22,870 nucleotides of DNA, from NCBI GenBank assembly GCA_020722685.1, contig DYKH01000085.1, forward strand, positions 1 to 22,870. The letters are read 5' to 3'. Shown piece after piece: positions 15,375 to 22,721 of the stretch (position 1 is the stretch's first letter; the number at the start of each line of letters is the position of its first letter). The position numbers and the translations under genes were made by a program. The notes below the pieces were generated by a model. The model was not told where the DNA came from, searched no databases, and was given only the letters and a program-made list of their open reading frames with translations. The stretch comes from Caldithrix sp. (GTDB lineage Bacteria; KSB1; UBA2214; DYKH01).

Positions 15375-16223
15375 ATGAATTATGGAGCCCTTGAGACTAT
15401 AGCTCAGTCTATGCCCCGCCTTGCAGACACTGAACGCCGCATCGCAGAATTTGTGCAGGCTTCTCCTCAGAAAGTATTGCATCTCAATATTGCCGAATTG
15501 GCTCGTCAGGCAGGCACCAGCAGCGCCGCTGTCGTACGTTTCTGTAAGAGGATTGGAGCAGAAGGCTACAGCGATTTTAAGCTTTGGCTTGCCAAGGATG
15601 TATATCAAGGCTGGAATGAGAAATTTCTGCCCGATCTCGGCCTGGAATCGCAGACTCCGGCATCCAAAGCAATCCATGACATGGCGGAAGCGGTGCGCCG
15701 TACCATGAGCGCCCTTGCAACGACGCTTTCCGCGCAAGCCGTGGAAGAAGCTGCAGGAAGAATACGAACTGCCGATATGATAGCCCTCTTTGGGGTCGGC
15801 GCCTCAGGCCTTGTTGCGGCGGATTTCCATCAGAAGCTGTCGCGAATAGGGCTCCCTTCTTCTTATCATTTCGATACCCACGCGCAGATCACTGCATCCT
15901 GTGCCTTGCACCCGCAAGATATTGCATTTGTCATTTCGTATTCAGGTGAAACTGACGCCATGATCGAAATAGCGGAGCAGGTAAAAGCGCGTGGAGCCTT
16001 TTTAATTGCCATGACTATGGTCGGAACAAATAGATTGTGCGAACGGGCTGACCTTGTGCTTTCTATTCCGGCCGTTGAGCGCATCTATCGCAGCGCAGCA
16101 GAACTCTCGCGTTTATGCCAGCTCACTGCGATCGATATAATATTTAATGTTATAATTTCGTACGATATCGATGGCGCGATCAAAGCGCTCGAGCGTTCAA
16201 TGCAGGCGACGCACAGGTTCTGA
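15375..16223 (+). CDS. murR: RpiR-family transcriptional regulator, MurR-like
   Basis: A 282-residue regulator. Residues about 1-77 are the RpiR helix-turn-helix domain (RRIAEFVQASPQKVLHLNIA, then SSAAVVRFCKRIGAEGYSDF). Residues about 120-250 are a sugar-phosphate-binding SIS domain (IALFGVGASGLVAADF, VISYSGETDAMIEIAEQVKA). MurR of E. coli represses murQP and responds to MurNAc-6-phosphate. Position directly after murQ, with AAGAGGA before the ATG, supports the same job. The likely target is the inverted repeat at 13689-13713. Other RpiR proteins respond to other sugar phosphates, so the exact effector is inferred. Confidence 0.85.
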   Translation: MNYGALETIAQSMPRLADTERRIAEFVQASPQKVLHLNIAELARQAGTSSAAVVRFCKRIGAEGYSDFKLWLAKDVYQGWNEKFLPDLGLESQTPASKAIHDMAEAVRRTMSALATTLSAQAVEEAAGRIRTADMIALFGVGASGLVAADFHQKLSRIGLPSSYHFDTHAQITASCALHPQDIAFVISYSGETDAMIEIAEQVKARGAFLIAMTMVGTNRLCERADLVLSIPAVERIYRSAAELSRLCQLTAIDIIFNVIISYDIDGAIKALERSMQATHRF

Positions 16224-16267
16224 TATTTCGTACATAGTGCTACTGAGCGACCAGAAGGCGACCGTAA

Positions 16268-17695
16268 TCACGCGCGCGCATTCTCCAGATCGAAAATCTT
16301 CCCCGGGTTCATGATGTAATTCGGATCCCAGGCGCGCTTGATTGATTTTAGAAGCTCGAGCTCGACCGGGTTCATGAACTTTTTCAAGAATTCTTTGCGC
16401 TTGAGACCGATGCCATGCTCGCCGGAGATTTTTCCGCCCAGCTCTGTTATTGCCTTGTATAGAGCCTCAAGCGCTGCCGGTTCGATGCGATGCCATTCTT
16501 CCATGGACATTTCTGGCGCTTTGACAAGTGTAGCATGCAAGTTGCCATCGCCCGCGTGGCCATAACAGGGTATAGTCACGCAGAATCCTGCGGCGATGCG
16601 CTCGAGCTCCGGTATCACTGCGGGAATCGATGCGGGGGGAACAACGATATCCTCAAGACTCTGCACAGGACAATATACTTTAAAGGCCTCGGCTATATTG
16701 CGTCGGATGGCCCAAAGGCGCTCTTGAGTTGTGCGATTATCGGCAACATATACCTCGACTGCGCCATGTTCTACACATAGATCGCCAACGGCTTCAGCTT
16801 CATTCTCGACAAGATCAGGGTCTCTGCCGTCCATCTCGATGAGCAGCATTGCACCGCAATCGGCATAAGAGAGATTTTCGTTCAAGTATTTGCACGATGT
16901 CTCGAAAGAACGGCGGTCCATAAATTCAATCGCGGTTGGGATGAGTCCTTTTGAAAGGATTACCGGAACGCAAGAGATCGCTTCCTGCGGACTTCGAAAA
17001 AGCACGAGCAAGTCTGATTTTGCTGCCGGCAATCCTATCAACTTAATGATGGCCGCGGTTGCGATACCCAGCGTACCTTCAGACCCTACAATGAGATGTA
17101 CCAAGTCGTAGCCAGTGACATCCTTAGCCAGTTTACCTCCTAACCATACGACATCGCCCGCAGGTGTCACAAATTCAAGACCTAGTATATAGCGGGAGGT
17201 TACGCCATATTTTATCGCTTTCCCGCCGCCCGCGTTCTCCGCGATGTTGCCGCCAAGCATGCAGGTTTCAAGGCTCATTGGATAACCGGCGTAGAACAAT
17301 CCTTTTTCCTTAATCAGATTATTGATGTCGTTGGTGACGATTCCTGTTTCAACAGTCATCGTGAGATTTTCATAATCTATTTCACGAACCTTGTTCATTT
17401 TCTCGAGAGAGAGGACTATTCCCCCATAGACTGGTATCGCACCGCCAGAAAGACCGCTCCCTGCTCCCCGAGGGGTGATCGGGATTGTATGCTGATTTGC
17501 GAATTTGACGATGGCAGCGACCGCTCCGGTTGATTCGGGGGTGACAACGATTTCTGGCAGGCGTGCATATTCTTCTTTGGAAGTCTCATCATGGGAATAT
17601 GCTTCAAGTTTTGCGGGATCACGCGAAATATTACGTTCTCCAACGATATGGACAAGCTCTTGAACGACCTCATCGTTCACGGGATTATAGCGCAT
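16268..17695 (-). CDS. FAD-binding dehydrogenase, GlcD/LctD type (lactate or glycolate)
   Basis: A 475-residue flavoprotein of the vanillyl-alcohol-oxidase fold. The FAD-binding part has TPRGAGSGLSGGAIPVYGG (74-92), GYPMSLETCMLGGNIAENAG (137-156) and KDVTGYDLVHLIVGSEGTLG (191-210). The C-terminal FAD-oxidase domain has SLEDIVVPP (346-354), CYGHAGDGNLH (377-387), GEHGIG (425-430) and the closing MNPGKIF. It oxidises a 2-hydroxy acid; D-lactate or glycolate is usual. The start follows GGAGGACAACC and overlaps the end of the fused ETF gene by 11 bp, so ETF is the probable electron acceptor, as in the lactate dehydrogenase/Etf complex of acetogens. Substrate choice is inferred. Confidence 0.9.
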   Translation of the reverse strand: MRYNPVNDEVVQELVHIVGERNISRDPAKLEAYSHDETSKEEYARLPEIVVTPESTGAVAAIVKFANQHTIPITPRGAGSGLSGGAIPVYGGIVLSLEKMNKVREIDYENLTMTVETGIVTNDINNLIKEKGLFYAGYPMSLETCMLGGNIAENAGGGKAIKYGVTSRYILGLEFVTPAGDVVWLGGKLAKDVTGYDLVHLIVGSEGTLGIATAAIIKLIGLPAAKSDLLVLFRSPQEAISCVPVILSKGLIPTAIEFMDRRSFETSCKYLNENLSYADCGAMLLIEMDGRDPDLVENEAEAVGDLCVEHGAVEVYVADNRTTQERLWAIRRNIAEAFKVYCPVQSLEDIVVPPASIPAVIPELERIAAGFCVTIPCYGHAGDGNLHATLVKAPEMSMEEWHRIEPAALEALYKAITELGGKISGEHGIGLKRKEFLKKFMNPVELELLKSIKRAWDPNYIMNPGKIFDLENARA

Positions 17696-19700
17696 GGTTG
17701 TCCTCCACTAAACTTTCATCAAAAGCACCAACAGTGACTTGCAAGTTTTGAAGGCGCTCCGTGAGGCGCGGGAGAATTTCAAAGAGATCGCCTTCGATTG
17801 CAAGATCGGCAACTGCATTGATCGGAGCTTCGGGGTCGTTGTTGATCGCAATAATTGTTTTCGCTGTTCGAATGCCGGCGAGGTGTTGAATGGCTCCTGA
17901 AATACCAGCGCAGAGGTAGATGTCTGGTGAAATGGTCTTGCCGCTTAAACCTACCTGATGTGGATACGAGATCCAGCCGCGGTCAACAGCTTCGCGGCTT
18001 GCTCCTACAACGGCGCCAAGTGCACCTGCAAGTTCGCGTATGAGTCTGAAATTTTCAGCCTTCTTGAGACCACGACCTCCGGCAACGACAATCCGTGCCC
18101 CTTCGAGATTTTCGAAATCTTTTATGGTGTGCTCGACGGTGAGTACTCGCGTTCGGGGTTGGCGGAGCCTGATTTCTGAATTCCGATTGGAAACATCGTT
18201 TGAAATTTGGACGTGGATTTTCTGCACGTTCCCAACGCGATTATAATCGGGAGACAATGGCTGCGCAGAATGCGGGCGCACGGTCGCCATCTGGGGCTTG
18301 TGCTTTGGGGTCTTTATCGTTGCCATGATGTTGCCGCCTATGGCGGGTCGAGTCTGTAAAAGAAGACCTGTCTCTGGTTCGACAGCAAGCTCTGTACAGT
18401 CTGCAGTGAGGCCCGTATGAAGCTGCACTGCGAGATAGGGCATGAGCGTTCGACCTATAGTCGTCGCTGCGGCGAGCACAATATCGGGTCTACCTTTCCG
18501 TGTGAGCGACAGGAGTGCCTCTGCCCATGTCTCGCAGACAAAATCGCTGAACTTCGGGCTTTCAAGTACAATAACATCATCTGCTCCATGCATGATCAAC
18601 GTGCGCGCCTCTTCGTATGGTAAGGCTGGAGCAAGCACAATTGCAGCGAGTCGCACATGCAATGCATCTGCGAGTACCCGAGCCCGCGCAAGCAGCTCGA
18701 GCGAAACAACATCGAGGCTGTCGTGATGACGCTCGGCGATGATCCAGACCCCTGTTGTATTCGCTGCAGTATCAGTAATGGAAGAGTAGGCCTCTCGCGC
18801 AGAATGTGCTTCTGTGAATTCTGTATCCTTCTTCGGAGTCTCTGCAGCGATACCCTTACCGTTTTCCGATGCAGGTTCTCTGTTGGGTACAGCAGCAAGG
18901 CATCCTTTTTCCTCAAGAATCTCGAGAATTCGATCCACCGTGTGGGCGATCGCTTTGTCATCTCTGGCGACGATGTGTTCGCCATCCCGTGAGACCTTTG
19001 GGTAGAAGATCTTCGTCACTCGCGTTGGTGAGCCCGGCAGGCCAGCATCTTCTGCTTTCAAGTCGATATCGCGTGCTCCCCAGCGAAGCACCTGTGCGCT
19101 TTTAGCATATTTTTTGCCTCGCAACGTGGGTAGGCGCGGTGAGGCAATTTCTTTGACCACCGTTATAAGACAGGGCGTCTTTGTCTCAAGAATTTGGTAT
19201 CCTTCCTCCGTGAGGCGACGGGCCTGTACTATCGTCGAGGCCTGACGTATGTGCAGCTCAATCTCACTCGCATAGGAGACCACCGGAATATCGAGCCACG
19301 CGGCGACTGCCGGTCCTACCTGTCCAGTATCACCATCGGTCGCACGCTCGCCGGCCAAGATGATGTCGACTACGCCTAGTTTTTTAATGGCCTTTGCAAG
19401 GACATTTGAGGTGGCCCAGGTATCAGATCCTGCAAATATCCTGTCGGTCAGCAGAATTGCCTCGTCACATCCCATCGAGAGCGATTCGCGCAGAGCGCGC
19501 TCCGCATCGGGTGGGCCCATGGAAAGCACAGATATATGAGCACCGAATTGCTCTTTTAAGACAAGCGCTTCTTCTATCGCGTAAAGATCGAGTGGATTGA
19601 CAATGCTCTCGAGCCCTGAACGGACCATGGTGCCAGTCTCAGGGTCCATTTTAACTTTGTCTGTTTCTGGAACTTGCTTAACGAGAACAAGAATATGCAT
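17685..19700 (-). CDS. etfBA: Electron transfer flavoprotein, beta and alpha subunits fused in one chain
   Basis: One 671-residue frame contains both ETF subunits. Residues 1 to about 265 are EtfB: MHILVLVKQVPETDKVKMDP, NPLDLYAIEEAL (35-46), ATDGDTGQVGP (120-130) and IASPRLPTLRGKKYAKS (185-201). Residues about 268-315 form a polar Ala/Glu/Ser/Thr linker without cysteine. Residues about 316-655 are EtfA, with GGRGLKKAENF (541-551), HQVGLSGKTISPDIYLCAGI (581-600), SGAIQHLAGI and INNDPEAPI (619-627). ETF passes electrons from dehydrogenases; the downstream overlapping GlcD/LctD gene is its likely partner. The start follows GGAGGGATCC. ETF subunits are normally separate genes. I saw no stop or frame change between the halves. 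The D-G-D-T-x-Q-V-G-P motif occurs in bifurcating ETFs, but bifurcation is not proven. Confidence 0.93.
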   Translation of the reverse strand: MHILVLVKQVPETDKVKMDPETGTMVRSGLESIVNPLDLYAIEEALVLKEQFGAHISVLSMGPPDAERALRESLSMGCDEAILLTDRIFAGSDTWATSNVLAKAIKKLGVVDIILAGERATDGDTGQVGPAVAAWLDIPVVSYASEIELHIRQASTIVQARRLTEEGYQILETKTPCLITVVKEIASPRLPTLRGKKYAKSAQVLRWGARDIDLKAEDAGLPGSPTRVTKIFYPKVSRDGEHIVARDDKAIAHTVDRILEILEEKGCLAAVPNREPASENGKGIAAETPKKDTEFTEAHSAREAYSSITDTAANTTGVWIIAERHHDSLDVVSLELLARARVLADALHVRLAAIVLAPALPYEEARTLIMHGADDVIVLESPKFSDFVCETWAEALLSLTRKGRPDIVLAAATTIGRTLMPYLAVQLHTGLTADCTELAVEPETGLLLQTRPAIGGNIMATIKTPKHKPQMATVRPHSAQPLSPDYNRVGNVQKIHVQISNDVSNRNSEIRLRQPRTRVLTVEHTIKDFENLEGARIVVAGGRGLKKAENFRLIRELAGALGAVVGASREAVDRGWISYPHQVGLSGKTISPDIYLCAGISGAIQHLAGIRTAKTIIAINNDPEAPINAVADLAIEGDLFEILPRLTERLQNLQVTVGAFDESLVEDNHAL

Positions 19701-19823
19701 GGATCCCTCCGATGAATAAATGGCTCCCTATTCAGCAGCAAACACGCAAGACCACTGCAGATCTTTGGTAGGCCCAGTCTCGTTATGAGGCTGTAGCTAA
19801 TAAGCAATATCAGCAGGGACATT

Positions 19824-20104
19824 TTAAATCAAGATAGACACACAGCAGGGGGAGAGTTCTTTCACCGAGCACTTTTCGATGAACTTCGGGGCACGCATCA
19901 GCTTGCGAAGCACACTTGTGAGATCGTCGAAGCTGTACTCGGCGACATTCTCCTCGCGAGGTTCTGTTTCCCATCATCGCGCCTTTCTCGAGCCTTCGCC
20001 GCCTGAAGAGGAGCCTTGACGATCTTCTCGTTCTCTGCCTTGACAACCTCGTTTATGGTCTCTTGGACATCTTTGGGCGGATCGATTTCCTTCAGCTCGG
20101 TACG
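19824..20104 (-). pseudogene. Broken SPFH/band-7 (stomatin-like) protein fragment
   Basis: Minus-strand reading from about 20104 gives RTELKEIDPPKDVQETINEV and VKAENEKI, which resembles the end of an SPFH/slipin domain and the start of its helical region. That frame stops near 19899. A second frame then runs to a stop at 19824 (...FDDLTSVLRKLMRAPKFIEK...), whose identity I do not recognise. There is no start codon with a ribosome site, and the fragment abuts the istB remnant. The first part may be a real homology; the overall gene is certainly not intact. The 19701-19823 interval shows no feature that I can support. Confidence 0.35.
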
Positions 20105-20144
20105 TTACGTTCCCCCGATATGCCCCAGTTTTCCGTCTCTTTGA

Positions 20145-20579
20145 GAAGGGTTAGGGGGAACGCACCTCATGCTGGGTCTTGGCCATCGAGCTTGCATGTC
20201 CGGCTATTCTGCGTATTACATAAGCTGCAGGGATACCATAGAACGGCTCCTGAAAGCCCGTGAACAGAATCGCCTCAGGCGAGTACTGACCTGGTTCAAG
20301 AAACCGCATGTCCTCTTGCTTGATGAAGTTGGCCATGAACCCTTAAGTCCTGAACTGGCACATGTTTTCTTTCAACTGGTGAATGTCCGCTATAAAACGG
20401 GTTCAATTATCCTTACGTCGAACAGGCCTTTTCCCAAATGGGCCGAGATTATGTCCGATGAAGCGGTGGCTACGGCTATGCTGGACCGGCTTCTCCATCA
20501 TGCCCAGATCTTCAGCCTGAAGGCTGAGTCATACCGAATGAAGGAGCGATTACGGATCGGAACCGTTGGTTTCGATTGA
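20145..20579 (+). pseudogene. istB: IS21-family helper ATPase (IstB) C-terminal remnant
   Basis: The frame after the TGA at 20142 encodes about 144 residues of an IstB-type AAA+ ATPase. THLMLGLGHRACMSGYSAYY, the Walker B VLLLDEVGHEPLS, SIILTSNRPFPKWAEI and the C-terminal MLDRLLHHAQIFSLKAESYR are clear. The N-terminal domain is missing. The P-loop, normally G-x-G-K-T-H, reads G-L-G-G-T-H, so the essential Lys is lost. IstB activates the IstA transposase; this copy cannot hydrolyse ATP normally. It points rightward, opposite to the istA remnant at the left edge, so they need not come from one element. Confidence 0.8.
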
Positions 20580-20610
20580 TCATTAAGGACGGGAAACCGG
20601 CAATTTCTCG

Positions 20611-20754
20611 TCGGCAAAAACCGGCAAATTTAAATCGGCGTTGACAGAGGCTGAAAAAGGCTGGAGAAAGCTGCAAGGATTCAAACAACTCTCGCTCGTT
20701 GTGGCGGGATAGAAATTCAAAGATGGAGAACTGGTTGATGAAGCAATCGCCTGA
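20611..20754 (+). pseudogene. IS256-type (Mutator) transposase C-terminal remnant
   Basis: The plus-strand frame ending at TGA 20752-20754 reads SALTEAEKGWRKLQGFKQLS, then LVVAG, an in-frame TAG (20710-20712) and KFKDGELVDEAIA. The W-R-x(6-8)-L-V-x-A-G-x-x-F-x-x-G-x-L-V order is typical of the end of Mutator-class transposases. Nothing upstream of about 20611 reads as the rest of the protein, so only about 45 codons survive. The following 20755-20805 may hold the element end (caacaattgacaatatctc). Family assignment is from memory of the motif. Confidence 0.5.
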
Positions 20755-20830
20755 CCCAAAAAAGTACTCTTTGCTTCATCCACAACAATTGACAATATCT
20801 CTTGATCAGGTTGAAGCATGTGTTCGCTAT

Positions 20831-21205
20831 TTATTCTTTCTCAAAATATTTTACTGATTTCAGATCTTTAAAATGCTTATCTTGTGTCCATAAAGTTGCA
20901 TTATATTTTTTATTAATTGCATAGATGATGCTATCAGCCATTGCTAGTTTATTCTCTTTGCCAATTTTTGCTGCATAGATTGCTAAGTCAGTATCAAGAT
21001 TTACAACATTACCCTGTTTCATATGAGCAATTGCGAATATTGCCTTATCCTCATCTAATTCAATTATCAATTTCTTGAATACCTCATAGATAGTAATTGA
21101 AGGAACAAGGAGATGTTCTATATCCTCAATAATTGATGATACTTTTTCTCCTACATGACTTCCTTTGAAGTATTCAAGCCAACATGATGAATCTACTATA
21201 TTCAT
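20831..21205 (-). CDS. vapC: PIN-domain ribonuclease toxin, VapC type
   Basis: A 124-residue PIN-domain protein starting MNIVDSSCWLEYFKG. The acidic residues expected for metal-dependent RNA cleavage are present: D5, E41, D91 and D109 (WTQDKHF). VapC toxins cut tRNA or rRNA when not bound by antitoxin. Its start overlaps the antitoxin stop by 4 bp (ATGA), which is the normal vapBC arrangement and couples translation. It is more A+T-rich than the metabolic genes, which suggests horizontal acquisition. The RNA target is unknown. Confidence 0.9.
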   Translation of the reverse strand: MNIVDSSCWLEYFKGSHVGEKVSSIIEDIEHLLVPSITIYEVFKKLIIELDEDKAIFAIAHMKQGNVVNLDTDLAIYAAKIGKENKLAMADSIIYAINKKYNATLWTQDKHFKDLKSVKYFEKE

Positions 21206-21408
21206 AGTCTATCTTCTTCTCTTTGAATATCTGTATTGATTTCTTTAAAAGCTCCCTTCAGTTTCTTTATTGGTACAATTGGCACAAGTTCAATTCTTGA
21301 TCCATAGGTAATGACCTCAAGCTTGGCTCCAACATGTAATCCGATGGTCTCTCTTATTTCTTTAGGTATAACAACTTGAAACTTACTGGATATGGTTACA
21401 GTTTTCAT
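21202..21408 (-). CDS. vapB: AbrB/SpoVT-type antitoxin, VapB
   Basis: A 68-residue antitoxin. The N-terminal swapped-hairpin DNA-binding domain is clear: MKTVTISSKFQVVIPKEIRE, then GLHVGAKLEVI. The C-terminal tail (about 45-68, KKLKGAFKEINTDIQREEDR) should wrap the VapC toxin. GGAGGC precedes the ATG. The complex probably represses its own promoter through the palindrome at 21444-21460, as is usual for vapBC loci. Confidence 0.9.
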   Translation of the reverse strand: MKTVTISSKFQVVIPKEIRETIGLHVGAKLEVITYGSRIELVPIVPIKKLKGAFKEINTDIQREEDRL

Positions 21409-21426
21409 CGATTGCCTCCATGTCTT

Positions 21427-21460
21427 ACTATACCGCTATCGATAAGATTTGTCAAATCTT
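21427..21460 (-). promoter_or_regulatory. vapBC promoter with overlapping palindromic operator
   Basis: On the minus strand TTGACA (21450-21455) and TATAGT (21427-21432) are separated by exactly 17 bp. The -35 is inside a perfect palindrome AAGATTTGTCAAATCTT (21444-21460). This is a strong promoter under likely autorepression by the VapBC complex. Confidence 0.75.
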
Positions 21461-21487
21461 CTTCTTTTGGAGGCACCGAAGGCGTCC

Positions 21488-21632
21488 AGCTAACATGTGC
21501 TTAACCTGTGCAGACCGTTCCGAGAAGCGGATTGGCGCGGAGTCTGCTCAAACGAGCGTTCCCCAGGGTAGCTGGGGCGCGAGTCTCAAACTCCGTGACA
21601 ACAGGCGAGTCTGGTTCAAGCTGTTGTTAGGC
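21488..21632 (-). repeat. attC-like integron recombination site
   Basis: About 145 bp of imperfect inverted repeat. On the minus strand it starts GCCTAAC and ends GTTAGCT, close to the RYYYAAC and GTTRRRY cores (one mismatch in the second). The flanks also pair: CTAACATGTGCTTAACC near the left end against the complement of GGTTCAAGCTGTTGTTAG near the right end, with unpaired bases. Further internal pairing includes CCCCAG/CTGGGG. Gene cassettes end in such sites, and the second VapBC module lies upstream on the same strand. No integrase or second attC was seen. Confidence 0.5.
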
Positions 21633-21713
21633 GTCTTCCCAATTCTCTATTGTTAAATCATTTATTCTACTGAAATGATTTTCATTATTGGTTACAAGTG
21701 ACAAATCCTAGGA

Positions 21714-21863
21714 ATGGACGAAGAGAAAATCAGGAAATATGTAAAATACCAAGAAGAACACGAAAGAATGGAAGAAGATAGCGAACTACATGGAGGCCTC
21801 TTTTATGGGCCAATATTCAAGCCACCTGCTTTGCAGGTGCTGGTTGACTTTCTTGTATTATGA
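21714..21863 (+). pseudogene. IS200/IS605-type element 3' remnant (TnpA tail)
   Basis: A 49-codon frame starts MDEEKIRKYVKYQEEHERME and runs through LFYGPIFKPP to TGA at 21861. It resembles the C-terminal helix and tail of IS200/IS605 TnpA transposases, which often run into the element's right-end hairpin; here the hairpin at 21823-21839 lies within the last codons. Upstream in the same frame there is a stop 12 nt before the ATG and no catalytic HUH or Tyr motif, so the rest of the gene has been lost. It could be misread as a small independent gene; CTAGGA upstream is a poor ribosome site. Confidence 0.45.
21823..21839 (+). repeat. Perfect hairpin typical of an IS200/IS605 right end
   Basis: CACCTGC-TTT-GCAGGTG is a 7-bp stem with a 3-nt loop, followed by CTGGTTGACTT. 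Single-strand transposases of this family recognise subterminal hairpins of this kind. The remaining 21864-21963 is A+T-rich with no gene or signal that I can support. Confidence 0.55.
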
Positions 21864-21963
21864 AGTAGTCTTTACATTGTCGAACTATATTTATGCCATA
21901 TTACACAATACATGCATATTGACCAGTCTCTATATATGCAATTACAAAAAGCAAACAGGAACT

Positions 21964-22362
21964 TCAGGTAAGGGTGTTAATTTTCAATGCATCAGCAATA
22001 GTTTTCATTTTGGCATCTCGCGAAAGGAGTGAAGCATTGTTTCTACGCGCGATGACGATATAGAAAAGATCATAGGCGGAATGATTGTTTTTATATGATT
22101 CGGAGAACACTTCTCTGCATAAGGGCTTAGTCTCAATAAAGTCATCTATCAAATCTAGACAATAATCTATCCCTTTTTCACATGCTTCAACGGGCATTTC
22201 TGAGTACATTGCATATTTCCAGAAAACATTCGTGATTTCTGAAGGGAAGGTATCAGGGGCGAGGACTAAATCAGATTGTCGTAAGACTTCACGAAACGAC
22301 GAACTATGCCCTCGATTGAGGGCAATTTCAATGGCGGCGCTTGCATCAAGGACAACGATCAT
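21964..22362 (-). CDS. vapC: PIN-domain ribonuclease toxin, VapC type (second module)
   Basis: A 132-residue PIN-domain protein starting MIVVLDASAAIEIALNRG. The metal-binding acids D6, E42 (FPSEITNVFWKYA), D98 (SAYDLFYIVIARR) and D116 (LLSRDAKM) are all present. It overlaps its antitoxin stop by 4 bp. Its sequence is clearly different from the other VapC in this window, so the two are independent acquisitions and not a duplication. On this strand an IS200/IS605 remnant and then an attC-like site lie downstream. Confidence 0.9.
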   Translation of the reverse strand: MIVVLDASAAIEIALNRGHSSSFREVLRQSDLVLAPDTFPSEITNVFWKYAMYSEMPVEACEKGIDYCLDLIDDFIETKPLCREVFSESYKNNHSAYDLFYIVIARRNNASLLSRDAKMKTIADALKINTLT

Positions 22363-22601
22363 CGATCACGGTCCTCCCGTACCATCGCGACAGGGTCAGG
22401 GAAAGAGGATCCATCGATATTGAGATGATCGGATTTTTCGAGGAGTTTTCGCCTTCGTTCCTTATTGCCGAGCTTCATGATGATACCTTCTTTCAGGAGT
22501 ACAATAGTTTCTTGGGCGAGACTACGATGTTCTTTTTCGGCAAGATAGGTGAGTTGTGTATAGATATCGTTAGGCAAATCTCGAACTTGTAAACTAGGCA
22601 T
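22359..22601 (-). CDS. vapB: Ribbon-helix-helix antitoxin, FitA/VapB type
   Basis: An 80-residue antitoxin from the ATG at 22601. MPSLQVRDLPNDIYTQLTYL followed by AEKEHRSLAQETIVLLKEGI is the ribbon-helix-helix fold, and the polar tail (DGSSFPDPVAMVREDRDR) should bind the toxin. GGAGGTT lies before this ATG. The frame stays open back to 22652, but that stretch covers the promoter and operator, so the longer start is rejected. It is probably an autorepressor through the repeat at 22611-22644. Confidence 0.88.
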   Translation of the reverse strand: MPSLQVRDLPNDIYTQLTYLAEKEHRSLAQETIVLLKEGIIMKLGNKERRRKLLEKSDHLNIDGSSFPDPVAMVREDRDR

Positions 22602-22610
22602 GACAACCTC

Positions 22611-22648
22611 CATGCATGCAATATACATCAATATCGCATGCATGTCAA
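22611..22648 (-). promoter_or_regulatory. Promoter and inverted-repeat operator of the second vapBC module
   Basis: On the minus strand TTGACA (22643-22648), a 17-bp spacer and TATATT (22620-22625) form a near-consensus promoter. Perfect 9-bp inverted arms CATGCATGC (22611-22619) and GCATGCATG (22636-22644) flank the -10, overlap the -35 and cover the probable start site. This is well placed for repression by a ribbon-helix-helix antitoxin. Confidence 0.8.
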
Positions 22649-22721
22649 ACACAATGAAAGAAATGTAGAATTATAAGAGCTTCTTTCAAAAATCCAGCGA
22701 GTCGTGATTTTTTAGTAGAAA

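Noticed and set aside
16224..16267. Bidirectional terminator between murR and the dehydrogenase
   Set aside because: I found no convincing stem followed by a U-run in this convergent gap.
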